Part shown: positions 1 through 7,345 of the stretch, piece by piece | Layout: each line of letters opens with the position of its first letter | Numbering within the stretch: position 1 is the stretch's first letter | NCBI RefSeq assembly: GCF_000741765.1 | Contig: NZ_JGZU01000011.1 | Location: forward strand, 1-64,000 | DNA: 64,000 nucleotides | Source of the DNA: Bifidobacterium tsurumiense | GTDB taxonomy: Bacteria > Actinomycetota > Actinomycetes > Actinomycetales > Bifidobacteriaceae | Direction of reading: 5' to 3' | Program-made: the position numbers and the translations under genes | Notes under the pieces: model-generated | What the model saw: the letters and a program-made list of their open reading frames with translations, nothing else | Databases searched by the model: none | What the model was told of the DNA's origin: nothing

Positions 1-1
1 G

Positions 2-199
2 GTGCTTTACATGAAGACCGCGGATCCGAGGCCGGAACGATTCGTCACCCCGGAGCTATGGGGGCGGGCGACTGCCGAACTGGCACGGCATCCCGTCGCC
101 CGCACGGACCATACCGAAGTGCAACGGCCGGCACCCGGAATCGATGCATGGGAAGGAGGTTTCGGCATCAGAAAGGGATGGGCAGGACGACCACTCTGA
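2..199 (+). CDS. Possible 3' end of an unrecognised CDS (partial)
   Basis: The frame is open from the left window edge to a TGA ending at 199, giving a 65-residue, Arg/Ala/Pro-rich peptide that I do not recognise. It may be the C-terminus of a gene starting outside the window, since no stop precedes the first in-frame ATG. This 200-base segment looks richer in GC than the following kilobase. The opposite strand is also open over the same stretch, so the coding strand is uncertain. No function is proposed. Confidence 0.25.
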   Translation: MLYMKTADPRPERFVTPELWGRATAELARHPVARTDHTEVQRPAPGIDAWEGGFGIRKGWAGRPL

Positions 200-235
200 C
201 ACGCCGTATTAGACACACATTTTGTCCATTAACCC

Positions 236-261
236 AAAAAAGCACCGTCAACAGACGGTGC
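236..261 (-). terminator. Rho-independent terminator after tRNA-Leu
   Basis: Read on the minus strand this is a perfect 8-bp stem (GCACCGTC / GACGGTGC at 242-249 and 254-261) with a 4-base loop, followed by six U residues. It begins 9 nt after the mature 3' end of the tRNA and would end that transcript. It also faces the short frame ending at 199. Confidence 0.85.
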
Positions 262-269
262 CTTAACCG

Positions 270-343
270 TGCCCCCAGTGGGACTCGAACCCACACTGCG
301 CAGATTTTGAGGCTGCTTCCTCTACCAATTGGGATACAGGGGC
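270..343 (-). tRNA. tRNA-Leu (anticodon CAA, short variable loop)
   Basis: A 74-nt cloverleaf on the minus strand. Acceptor arms GCCCCTG and TGGGGGC pair with G-U wobbles at the bottom, and the T arm contains the GGTTCGAGTCC core. The anticodon loop reads CTCAAAA, giving anticodon CAA at 309-307, which decodes UUG as leucine. The anticodon stem ends in a C-U mismatch. The variable loop is short (class I), whereas tRNA-Leu is normally class II with a long variable arm, so the amino-acid identity is less certain than the presence of a tRNA. CCA is not encoded. A terminator follows immediately. Confidence 0.8.
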
Positions 344-848
344 AATCAGTGATCCAACACGTCTCCGCGTCTTCACGCCTCACATAGAATACCATAACTG
401 TTTTTGTTTGCAAACTACAAGTGTGCAAGTTGATGAAAACCCTTGGCAATCTTGGTATTTTTCGGCGTTTCGCAACAGTGTCCTGCAGTGGTTCACATCA
501 CTCGTTGTCCTGTTTATCGTTGCACATTGCAATATATGGCATAGCTCTGGGTTTGTGACCACATTCCGAAAAATGGCGAACAACATAATGAAGGAACTCA
601 TGGATATAGTGTCGTCATGAATATGGCTTGGATTGCTGAATATCACCTGTTGGTCCTCGGTCACCTTCAGGTTCTTGATCGCTTACAGGTCCACGAAGCA
701 ATGTCACATACGGTAATTGCTATCGCGACATTTGCGTCTTTCGCATTATTGCAGTATTTGCCTCAAGGGTACGACAGAATCGCTATCAGAAATGATGCTG
801 GTGGCGACATACAATGGTTGAGAATGCACGCGTCCCTGAGGAGGGCAT
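344..848. other. Intergenic stretch without a supported gene
   Basis: About 500 bases between tRNA-Leu and the Nudix gene. Two short frames (408-620 and 617-856) are open, but neither has a convincing ribosome binding site nor a recognisable product. The second overlaps the Nudix ATG by 8 bases, so translational coupling is possible but unsupported. A strong Shine-Dalgarno-like run (GAGGAGG) at 838-844 belongs to the Nudix start at 849. Confidence 0.4.
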
Positions 849-1441
849 ATGAGTGACAAAACTTACCGTCGATTTGATCCCTGGCGTCCAGCCCCATTCG
901 TGAGGATACACGCAAGAAAATCGTAGAAACACATTATTTTGATGTAGATCACGTGACATTCTCTACGAGTGATGCCGAACAGTTTGATCGATATGTTTTA
1001 AGAGAGCGTAACGGCGACACAGTCGGAGTATTGGCTGAGACTGATGACGGACGAATCCCGCTTGTCGAACAATACCGCATTCCAACGCATAGGTGGACTT
1101 TGGAGATTCCTGCAGGGCATGCGAAGGACGCCAGTGAGCGACCTCTTGAAGTCGCAGTGCGCAAACTGCGTGAAGAGGCGGGCTTCGAGGCGAAGGAATT
1201 TACGCAATTCAGTCGCTTTATCAATACGCCAAGTTTCTCCACACAGCATACGGCTCTTTTTCACGCCACTGGGTTGACCGCGGTTGCGCGAGATGTCATC
1301 GGCCCGGAGACACCTCGTTCTGCAGTTCGCCTGTTCACTCCTGATGAGGCGTATCGTATGGTGATCAATGGCACGATCGTTGATGCCAAAACCATTATTG
1401 CCCTGATGCGTCTGCGTTGCGGAATGGAAGAAGAGCGCTGA
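849..1441 (+). pseudogene. Nudix hydrolase (ADP-ribose pyrophosphatase-like), frameshifted near its N-terminus
   Basis: The ATG at 849 follows a strong GAGGAGG site and encodes MSDKTYRRFDPWRPAP before the frame runs into a stop. The downstream frame, open from about 878, continues as IREDTRKKIVETHYFDVDHV into the Nudix domain. The two halves join sensibly if one base is restored in the CCCC run at 892-895. The Nudix box (G-x6-E-x7-RKLREEAGF) has Lys in place of the first Glu of the REUxEE core, a metal-binding/catalytic position in this superfamily. The intact product would be about 197 residues, hydrolysing nucleoside diphosphate derivatives in the cytoplasm. A shorter product from GTG 953 (162 aa) is possible but lacks the substrate-binding N-terminus. 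Break and substitution together suggest a decaying gene unless the indel is a sequencing error. Confidence 0.7.
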
Positions 1442-1498
1442 TCAAGACCCCGATGATGCAAACGCCTCAGACCCTTGAGGTTGCAGCATATATCGTAT

Positions 1499-1551
1499 GC
1501 CTGTGAACGGGACTGAAAACAAGTTGGAACTTGCATTGCCCGTTCACAGGC
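1499..1551. repeat. Nested inverted repeat (13-bp outer, 6-bp inner stem)
   Basis: GCCTGTGAACGGG (1499-1511) is perfectly complementary to CCCGTTCACAGGC (1539-1551). The enclosed loop holds a second hairpin, CAAGTT-GG-AACTTG (1520-1533). It would fold on either strand as a two-tier stem. It sits 58 bases after the Nudix stop and could be a terminator without a U-run, a processing site or a structured RNA. Confidence 0.65.
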
Positions 1552-1644
1552 GTTCTGTGAGATTGTGCCAAACTCATGCAGAGTACTTGGCTCAGCGCAG
1601 CAATCCCGACCGATTCCGGCAAGACCAGAGCCGAATGTCGCACT

Positions 1645-1667
1645 CATACGATGTAAGACATCGTATG
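1645..1667. promoter_or_regulatory. Perfect 10-bp palindrome, candidate operator
   Basis: CATACGATGT and ACATCGTATG (1645-1654 and 1658-1667) are perfect inverted copies separated by three bases. The dyad lies about 260 bases upstream of the pdtaR start. Size and symmetry fit a dimeric regulator binding site, or a short stable hairpin; the binding protein is unknown. Confidence 0.4.
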
Positions 1668-1928
1668 CACAACGATATTGTGCCGACACGCTATGAGCAC
1701 AGTGTCTTGTTATCGAACCGTTCTTAGGCTAACATCCAGTCGAATATGTTTGCTGGTGCAACCCTGTGCCTTGCACAACGATGGTCTTTGCCGTGACTAG
1801 GGTATGAGCAATCGAAGGTGCAGAGCCATTGGGCCGGTCGTATGAATCACAAGGCGAGCGGATGGCAGCTGATGGCGTATTGCAAGGGTTGTACCGGAGC
1901 ATCGGAAATGACGTGGAAAGAGGGTACA

Positions 1929-2726
1929 ATGACTGTAAACAATACACACGAATCGGAAGTACCTATGGAAGATGTACTCACTGCTGAAGAGTTGAAGGCT
2001 GTCGCCGAGGGGGCGACGTCTCTGGAACAGACTGCACCGAAGGACGAGGAGAAGTCCTCTGAGCCGCGCAAGCGGACTGTGGTGGTCGCCGAGGATGAAT
2101 CGGTTAATCGCCTTGATCTGGTTGGAATGCTTGAAGACAACGGCTACAAGGTTGTCGGCGAAGCTGCAAACGGTGAGGAGGCCATTGAACTCACCCGCAA
2201 GCTTCGTCCAGATGTTGTCTGCATGGATGTGAAAATGCCTCGTATGGATGGCATTACCGCTGCAGCGACCATTTGCGATGAGAATATTGCCCCTGTGGTA
2301 ATGCTCACGGCATTCTCACAGCCGGATTTGGTCAAGCAAGCCACTGGTGCAGGTGCCATGGCTTATGTGACCAAGCCATATGAAGAGTCCAAGCTTCTGC
2401 CTGCTTTGGAAGTTGCCATGGGTCGCTTCGCTGAAATCAACGATTTGCTTGATAGTGTCGAGCGTAGTGAGAACCGCTTGAAGCAAACGGAGGAGCAGCT
2501 CAAGCAGGCCGAAGAAAAGCTGAAGAAAACAGAAGATACTTTGGAAGAGCGCAAGCTGGTAGATCGTGCCAAGGGCCTGCTTATGGACAAGGCCGATTTC
2601 TCCGAGCAGGGTGCTTTCCGTTGGATTCAGAAGACGTCCATGGATCAGCGCATTCCTAAGAAGAGACTGGCAATGGCCATCATCGCCAAGTATGGTGACA
2701 CCAAACCGGAATCAAATAATGAGTGA
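1929..2726 (+). CDS. pdtaR: ANTAR-domain response regulator (PdtaR/AmiR-NasT family)
   Basis: 265 residues. A receiver domain (about 55-170) shows the acidic pocket AEDES, phospho-acceptor Asp100 in VCMDVKMP, the Thr of MLTAFS and Lys149 in VTKPYEE. The C-terminal ANTAR domain (about 205-260) includes DRAKGLLM, a family that binds paired hairpins in nascent mRNA and antiterminates transcription. Between them lies a long, charged, heptad-like helix (about 178-205). About 50 acidic residues precede the receiver. ATG 1929 was chosen for its AAAGAGGG site; ATG 1965 is an alternative. The gene overlaps polA by 8 bases (ATGAGTGA), implying coupled translation. Proximity to polA matches Mycobacterium PdtaR (Rv1626). 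No partner kinase is adjacent. Confidence 0.9.
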   Translation: MTVNNTHESEVPMEDVLTAEELKAVAEGATSLEQTAPKDEEKSSEPRKRTVVVAEDESVNRLDLVGMLEDNGYKVVGEAANGEEAIELTRKLRPDVVCMDVKMPRMDGITAAATICDENIAPVVMLTAFSQPDLVKQATGAGAMAYVTKPYEESKLLPALEVAMGRFAEINDLLDSVERSENRLKQTEEQLKQAEEKLKKTEDTLEERKLVDRAKGLLMDKADFSEQGAFRWIQKTSMDQRIPKKRLAMAIIAKYGDTKPESNNE

Positions 2727-5571
2727 TGACTCAATAGCACAAGCCGAAAATACGCGCGAAACACTGCTGGTGGTCGATGGCCACTCATTGGCGTTTCGCG
2801 CGTATTTCGCGCTTCCAGTAGATAATTTCTCCACGTCCAACGGACAGCCCACCAACGCCATCTGGGGATTTGCGACCATGCTCTCCCAGGTGATCGAGGC
2901 GGAACATCCAAGCCATCTTGCCGTGGCTTTCGATGTCAAAGGCGGTACTTTCCGATCGGAGCTGCTCCCTCAATACAAAGGCACTCGTGATGCTGCTCCG
3001 GAGGAATTGCTTTCACAGCTGCCCCTGATACAAGAAATGCTCGATGCATTGGGAGTCACCTATATTGAAAAGCCTGGTTATGAAGGCGACGACGTCATAG
3101 CCACGCTAGCCACGATGGGCAAAGCTGCAGGAATGCATTCATTGGTTCTCTCTGGCGACCGCGATGCCTTCCAATTGGTGGATGAGGATATCACGGTGCT
3201 GTATCCTGGACACCATTTCAAAGACCTCAAGCATATGACGCCTGAGGCAATCGTCGAAAAGTATCATGTCACTGCGCAGCAGTATCCGGATTTGGCAGCG
3301 CTACGTGGTGAGAACGCCGATAACATACCCGGGGTCCCAGGAGTAGGTGACGGCTTTGCAGCCAAGTGGATCAATCAATACGGTTCTTTGCAGGGCATTG
3401 TCGACCATGCAGATGAAATCAAAGGCAAGAAGGGACAAGCACTGCGTGACAACATCGATCAGGTGTTGCTCAACCGCAAGGTCAATGCCTTGGTCCGAGA
3501 TCTAGACCTGGATGTGAATCTCGAAGAATGCGTTTTGGAAGGCGTTGACGCAGGCAAAGTGCAGACGCTGTTCTCCAAGCTGGAATTCGGTGTCAGGACC
3601 AAGAGTCGAGTGCTTAAGACCTTTAATTCAGGGCGAGTGGCACAAGAAGAGCTGCAGGCACCGGCTCCGGCATCGGTTGACAAGCCAGAATCTACGGTTA
3701 TTGAGGACGTAGCCACATTGCAATCATGGATGGCTTCGTACGCTGGGAATCTCCCTAATCAAGACGATGAAAAGTCTTCGTCCGCTAGCGATGCATCCAT
3801 TGATGCAGAGATCAACCACGATATGCAGTGCTCGCCGCTTTTGGAAACTACGTGGGTGCTCAATATCGAGGGTGACAACCGACCCGGGCGCGCGCGACTC
3901 GACAATGTGACACTGCTCATTGGTTCCCAAGCAGCTATCATCACTGCGAAAACCATGCAGGATGCGAGCATTCGCGAATCCATCCTCGATTTTGCCAAGC
4001 AACACCGTTCAAGCATGGTCATGCATGGCTATAAGGAAATGCGACATATGGCTGATGCCGTCAATATGGAACTTCCGATGCCCCAATTCGATACCAAATT
4101 GGCCGGCTATTTGATCCATCCGGATTTCCATGCCGATAGTTTGGAAAAGGCAGCTGCGCATTTCCTTGATATTCACATCGATGAACCGAAACCTGAGGTG
4201 CAAGGCCAGCTGGATTTGGAAGAGCAGATTGAATCGGATACCGAATTCGATCAGGCGCTTTCTCATGTCTCGATTATTGCGGCATTGACCGCGACTTTGG
4301 CTCCTTTGGTCGATGCAAGGCGTCAATTCGGTCTGCTTCGAGCCATCGAACTTCCAGTCTCGCAAACCTTGTATCGCATGGAACATGCAGGGGCGAGCAT
4401 TGATATGCGCCGGCTCACCGAGATGCGAGAGCAATTCGGCAGTGAAGCTCGTCAAGCGCAGGAAATTGCGTGGGAGCAAGCGGGATCTCAGGTGAATCTG
4501 CAAAGCCCTAAGCAATTGCAGACAGTGCTTTTCGAGGATATGGGTCTGAAACCCACACGTCGCACAAAGTCTGGCGGATACACCACCAATGCTGCCGTAT
4601 TGCAGGATTTGTATGTGAAATCGGCCAATAACGAGCGAGCAAACACCTTCCTCGGGGCGTTGTTGCGCCACCGTGAGACCAATAAGCTCAAGCAGATCGT
4701 GCAAACACTGCTCGATGCTGTCAATAGGGAAGACGGTCGTATTCATACGACTTTTGAACAGACTGTGGCAGCAACTGGCCGTTTGAGCTCGGTGGATCCG
4801 AACCTGCAGAATATACCGAATCGCAATGCCGCCGGCAGGGAGATTCGTTCGGCTTTCGTACCGGGTGAGGGGTATGCCAGCCTCTTGAGCTGCGATTATT
4901 CGCAGGTTGAGTTGCGTATTATGGCCGAGCAGTCGGGTGACGAGGCTTTGATCGAAGCCTTCAAATCCGGCACAGACTTCCATAAGTATGTAGCTAGCTT
5001 GGTATACGGCATTCCCGTTGATCAGATTGATTCTGATCAGCGTAGCCACGTCAAGGCGATGAGCTACGGGCTGGCTTACGGTCTGAGCACATATGGCCTG
5101 GCTCAACAATTGAAGATAAGCCCTGCAGCGGCCGATGTGCTCAAGGAACAATATTTCTCAACCTTCGGCAAGGTGCATGACTATCTGGAATCCTTGGTAT
5201 CGCAGGCGCGTCGCAAGGGATATACAGAAACCATGTTCGGACGCCGCAGATATTTCCCCGGACTGACCTCGACAAACAGGACGGTGAGGGATGCCGCTGA
5301 ACGCGGTGCATTGAACGCTCCCATTCAGGGTTCTGCTGCGGATATCATGAAACTTGCCATGATTCGAGCCGACAGGGCCTTGCAGGAAAACGGCTGTGCA
5401 AGCCGAATCATCCTGCAAATCCACGACGAATTGGTTATCGAAGTTGCACCGGGCGAAACCGAGCAAGTCAGTGCCTTGGTCAAGGACGCCATGGAACATG
5501 CAGTGGACATTGCAGTTCCTTTGGATGTGTCCATCGGCGTGGGCGCGGATTGGCAGTTGGCGGCGCATTGA
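2719..5571 (+). CDS. polA: DNA polymerase I
   Basis: 950 residues. The N-terminal 5'-3' exonuclease (FEN-like, about 18-310) begins with VDGHSLAFRAYF and contains YEGDDVIATLA and a helix-hairpin-helix (GVPGVGDGFA). The middle domain (about 330-560) resembles a 3'-5' exonuclease fold but I do not see the usual DEDD proofreading residues, as in other actinobacterial and Taq-like enzymes. The polymerase domain shows motif A DYSQVELRI (Asp726), motif B around RSHVKAMSYGLAYG and motif C QIHDELVIE (Asp903). It acts in Okazaki fragment maturation and excision repair. ATG 2719 was chosen because it overlaps the pdtaR stop; a longer in-frame extension lies inside pdtaR. Confidence 0.97.
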   Translation: MSDDSIAQAENTRETLLVVDGHSLAFRAYFALPVDNFSTSNGQPTNAIWGFATMLSQVIEAEHPSHLAVAFDVKGGTFRSELLPQYKGTRDAAPEELLSQLPLIQEMLDALGVTYIEKPGYEGDDVIATLATMGKAAGMHSLVLSGDRDAFQLVDEDITVLYPGHHFKDLKHMTPEAIVEKYHVTAQQYPDLAALRGENADNIPGVPGVGDGFAAKWINQYGSLQGIVDHADEIKGKKGQALRDNIDQVLLNRKVNALVRDLDLDVNLEECVLEGVDAGKVQTLFSKLEFGVRTKSRVLKTFNSGRVAQEELQAPAPASVDKPESTVIEDVATLQSWMASYAGNLPNQDDEKSSSASDASIDAEINHDMQCSPLLETTWVLNIEGDNRPGRARLDNVTLLIGSQAAIITAKTMQDASIRESILDFAKQHRSSMVMHGYKEMRHMADAVNMELPMPQFDTKLAGYLIHPDFHADSLEKAAAHFLDIHIDEPKPEVQGQLDLEEQIESDTEFDQALSHVSIIAALTATLAPLVDARRQFGLLRAIELPVSQTLYRMEHAGASIDMRRLTEMREQFGSEARQAQEIAWEQAGSQVNLQSPKQLQTVLFEDMGLKPTRRTKSGGYTTNAAVLQDLYVKSANNERANTFLGALLRHRETNKLKQIVQTLLDAVNREDGRIHTTFEQTVAATGRLSSVDPNLQNIPNRNAAGREIRSAFVPGEGYASLLSCDYSQVELRIMAEQSGDEALIEAFKSGTDFHKYVASLVYGIPVDQIDSDQRSHVKAMSYGLAYGLSTYGLAQQLKISPAAADVLKEQYFSTFGKVHDYLESLVSQARRKGYTETMFGRRRYFPGLTSTNRTVRDAAERGALNAPIQGSAADIMKLAMIRADRALQENGCASRIILQIHDELVIEVAPGETEQVSALVKDAMEHAVDIAVPLDVSIGVGADWQLAAH

Positions 5572-5654
5572 TACGGTGCTGCGCAGTATGTTTGACGTGC
5601 GGTACTCGTCGAACTCAGTGAAGTTTGCATAAAGCGAAGTGAAAGGGTTGCATC

Positions 5655-6593
5655 ATGGTATCGGTGCGTCAAGCAGTGCAGGCCTTGGAGAGTCTATATC
5701 CTTTGCGATACGCAGAGGATTGGGATGAACCGGGGTTGATTGTCGGAGATCTGGACGAACCGGTACGCCATATTGTGTGTGCGGCTGACCCCACATGGGA
5801 TGTTGTTCAATCTGCAATAGCCTCACATGCCGATTTGCTGGTGTGTCACCATCCTTTGTATTTCCGCGCGGTGCATACGGTGTCTTCCCAGACGGTGCGT
5901 GGTGCCATAGTCAGCGAGCTGTATCGCCACGGCTGCGCCTTGTGGGTGGGGCATACCAATGCCGACGCTGCACTTCGTGGAGTGGCCCAAGCCGCGGCGG
6001 ACGCATTCGGCATGGTGGACCAGCATCCTCTGGTGCCCATATCGGATGCCGAGCGTCCTGATGATGAAGTGGGTCTGGGTAGGGTCGGAGTGCTGTCCGA
6101 GCCGGTTACGCTGCACGATTTCGCACATCGTGTTGCGAGTGAATTGCCAAAAACTCATCTGGGTGTGCAGGTGAGCGGTGATTTGGATGGCATGGTGCGT
6201 TCGATTGCCGTGCTTCCGGGAGCCGGTGATTCGCTCTTCGACGAAGTTTGCGCTGCGGACGTTGATGTGTATGTCACCAGTGATCTCAGGCACCATCCAG
6301 CAACCGATGCAATGGAACAGGCACGTCACGAAGCACGAATGCGTATGGCAGCTGAGCTTGATAGAGGCCTATCGGCGCATGAATCGGCGGACAATATGCA
6401 TGATGGGCCAACGCCAATACAAGTGAAACCCGCCTTGATCAACACACCTCACTCTGCAATAGAGTCAATATGGTTTAGATACGCAGTGGAAGACATTCCG
6501 CAGGCGATTGCCAAGATCACCGGTGAACAGGTTGATATGCAATGGCTGAATATCAACACTGACCCATGGAATCTTTCCATAGTCACTGCGTGA
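5655..6593 (+). CDS. Nif3-like dinuclear metal-centre protein (DUF34)
   Basis: 312 residues of the Nif3/YbgI family, a toroidal hexamer with a two-metal site whose biochemical role is unsettled (often linked to GTP cyclohydrolase-like or cofactor-damage roles). Visible family motifs are DLLVCHHPLYF near residue 60 and GHTNADAA near residue 98, both metal-ligand regions, and VYVTSDLRHH near residue 205. The C-terminal part is compact, without the PII-like insertion seen in longer members. ATG 5655 has a GAAAGGG site. It follows polA by 83 bases and precedes a Nudix gene by 39 bases, so the three probably share a transcript. Confidence 0.85.
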   Translation: MVSVRQAVQALESLYPLRYAEDWDEPGLIVGDLDEPVRHIVCAADPTWDVVQSAIASHADLLVCHHPLYFRAVHTVSSQTVRGAIVSELYRHGCALWVGHTNADAALRGVAQAAADAFGMVDQHPLVPISDAERPDDEVGLGRVGVLSEPVTLHDFAHRVASELPKTHLGVQVSGDLDGMVRSIAVLPGAGDSLFDEVCAADVDVYVTSDLRHHPATDAMEQARHEARMRMAAELDRGLSAHESADNMHDGPTPIQVKPALINTPHSAIESIWFRYAVEDIPQAIAKITGEQVDMQWLNINTDPWNLSIVTA

Positions 6594-6632
6594 TATTTCG
6601 ATACAGCAACAACGGCAAGGAGATCTTCAACA

Positions 6633-7280
6633 ATGCAATTTGGCCAGTGGAATGAAGAGGAAAGGCGCCGTATCAACGCCAGGTTGGCTGCCTCTCATGG
6701 CGGTGTTGACATGGAAGCCGTTCCACAGGTCATTTCCAATGTTGAACGATATCGTGGCGCCGTTTTCAGTGTTGATGACAGCACAATAGCCTTGCGCACC
6801 TCAGATGGCGGGCAAACAGTGATCCGCAGGCAGGTCATCCGGCATGAGCCCAGCGTGGTCATGTTGGTTCATGATGTTGAGAGCGACCAATATGTCGTCG
6901 AAAGAGAATATCGCGTAGGCATGCACGCATTCGCCTACGGTTTGCCGGCGGGAATAATGGATGGGCCAGAATCGCCGGAGACCGCCGCTTTGCGAGAATT
7001 GCGGGAAGAAACCGGTATTTGTGCGAATCCAGAGGACATCGAAATCGACCATGTCGGAGATTTCTATTCCACAGAAGGCATGAGCGAAGAACTCGTTCAT
7101 GTCATGGTGCTGCATGTGCGCCAGTGGAAGATGGGCGAACGATCATTTGACGCCGATGAGCATGTGGAAATGGCCTGGGTCAGCTGGTCGGAATTGCAAA
7201 AAATGCCGATCAGTGCGTCAAACTCCGTTATTGCCATACAACATGAGGCACTGCGGCGCCTTTCCATCAAAAATTCTTGA
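6633..7280 (+). CDS. Nudix hydrolase, ADP-ribose pyrophosphatase-like
   Basis: 215 residues with a perfect Nudix box, G-IMDGP-E-SPETAAL-RELREETGI, near residues 107-129. The upstream LVHDVESDQYVVEREYRVG and GLPAGIM are typical of ADP-sugar pyrophosphatases, which cleave ADP-ribose or nucleotide sugars to AMP and sugar phosphate. ATG 6633 follows AAGGAG. It differs from the broken Nudix gene at 849 in having the canonical catalytic Glu residues. Closeness to glgX suggests an ADP-glucose link, but that is only inference. Confidence 0.88.
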   Translation: MQFGQWNEEERRRINARLAASHGGVDMEAVPQVISNVERYRGAVFSVDDSTIALRTSDGGQTVIRRQVIRHEPSVVMLVHDVESDQYVVEREYRVGMHAFAYGLPAGIMDGPESPETAALRELREETGICANPEDIEIDHVGDFYSTEGMSEELVHVMVLHVRQWKMGERSFDADEHVEMAWVSWSELQKMPISASNSVIAIQHEALRRLSIKNS

Positions 7281-7332
7281 GCAAGAAATATCGCATAACC
7301 CCAAGTACACAGTACGTTCATACCTTTCGTGC

Positions 7333-7345
7333 CATACTGTAAGTA
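7333..7345 (+). promoter_or_regulatory. Possible -10 box for a leaderless glgX mRNA
   Basis: CATACT at 7333-7338 lies six bases before the A of the glgX ATG at 7345, and there is no good Shine-Dalgarno sequence between. In actinobacteria such spacing often marks a leaderless transcript. A -35 box is not clear, so the call is tentative. Confidence 0.3.

Larger units (their letters stand above)
1442..1928. other. Intergenic region rich in inverted repeats
   Basis: 487 bases without a supported gene between the Nudix gene and pdtaR. It contains two strong inverted repeats, listed separately (1499-1551 and 1645-1667). Neither is followed by a U-run. The octamer TCGTATGC recurs at 1494 and inside the second repeat. 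The promoter of pdtaR-polA presumably lies here, but I cannot assign -35/-10 boxes with confidence. Confidence 0.5.

Noticed and set aside
408..620. 70-codon frame downstream of tRNA-Leu
   Set aside because: No ribosome site, no family resemblance, and located in a stretch with competing frames on the other strand.
617..856. 79-codon frame overlapping the Nudix ATG
   Set aside because: No ribosome site and no recognisable protein pattern; overlap alone is weak support.
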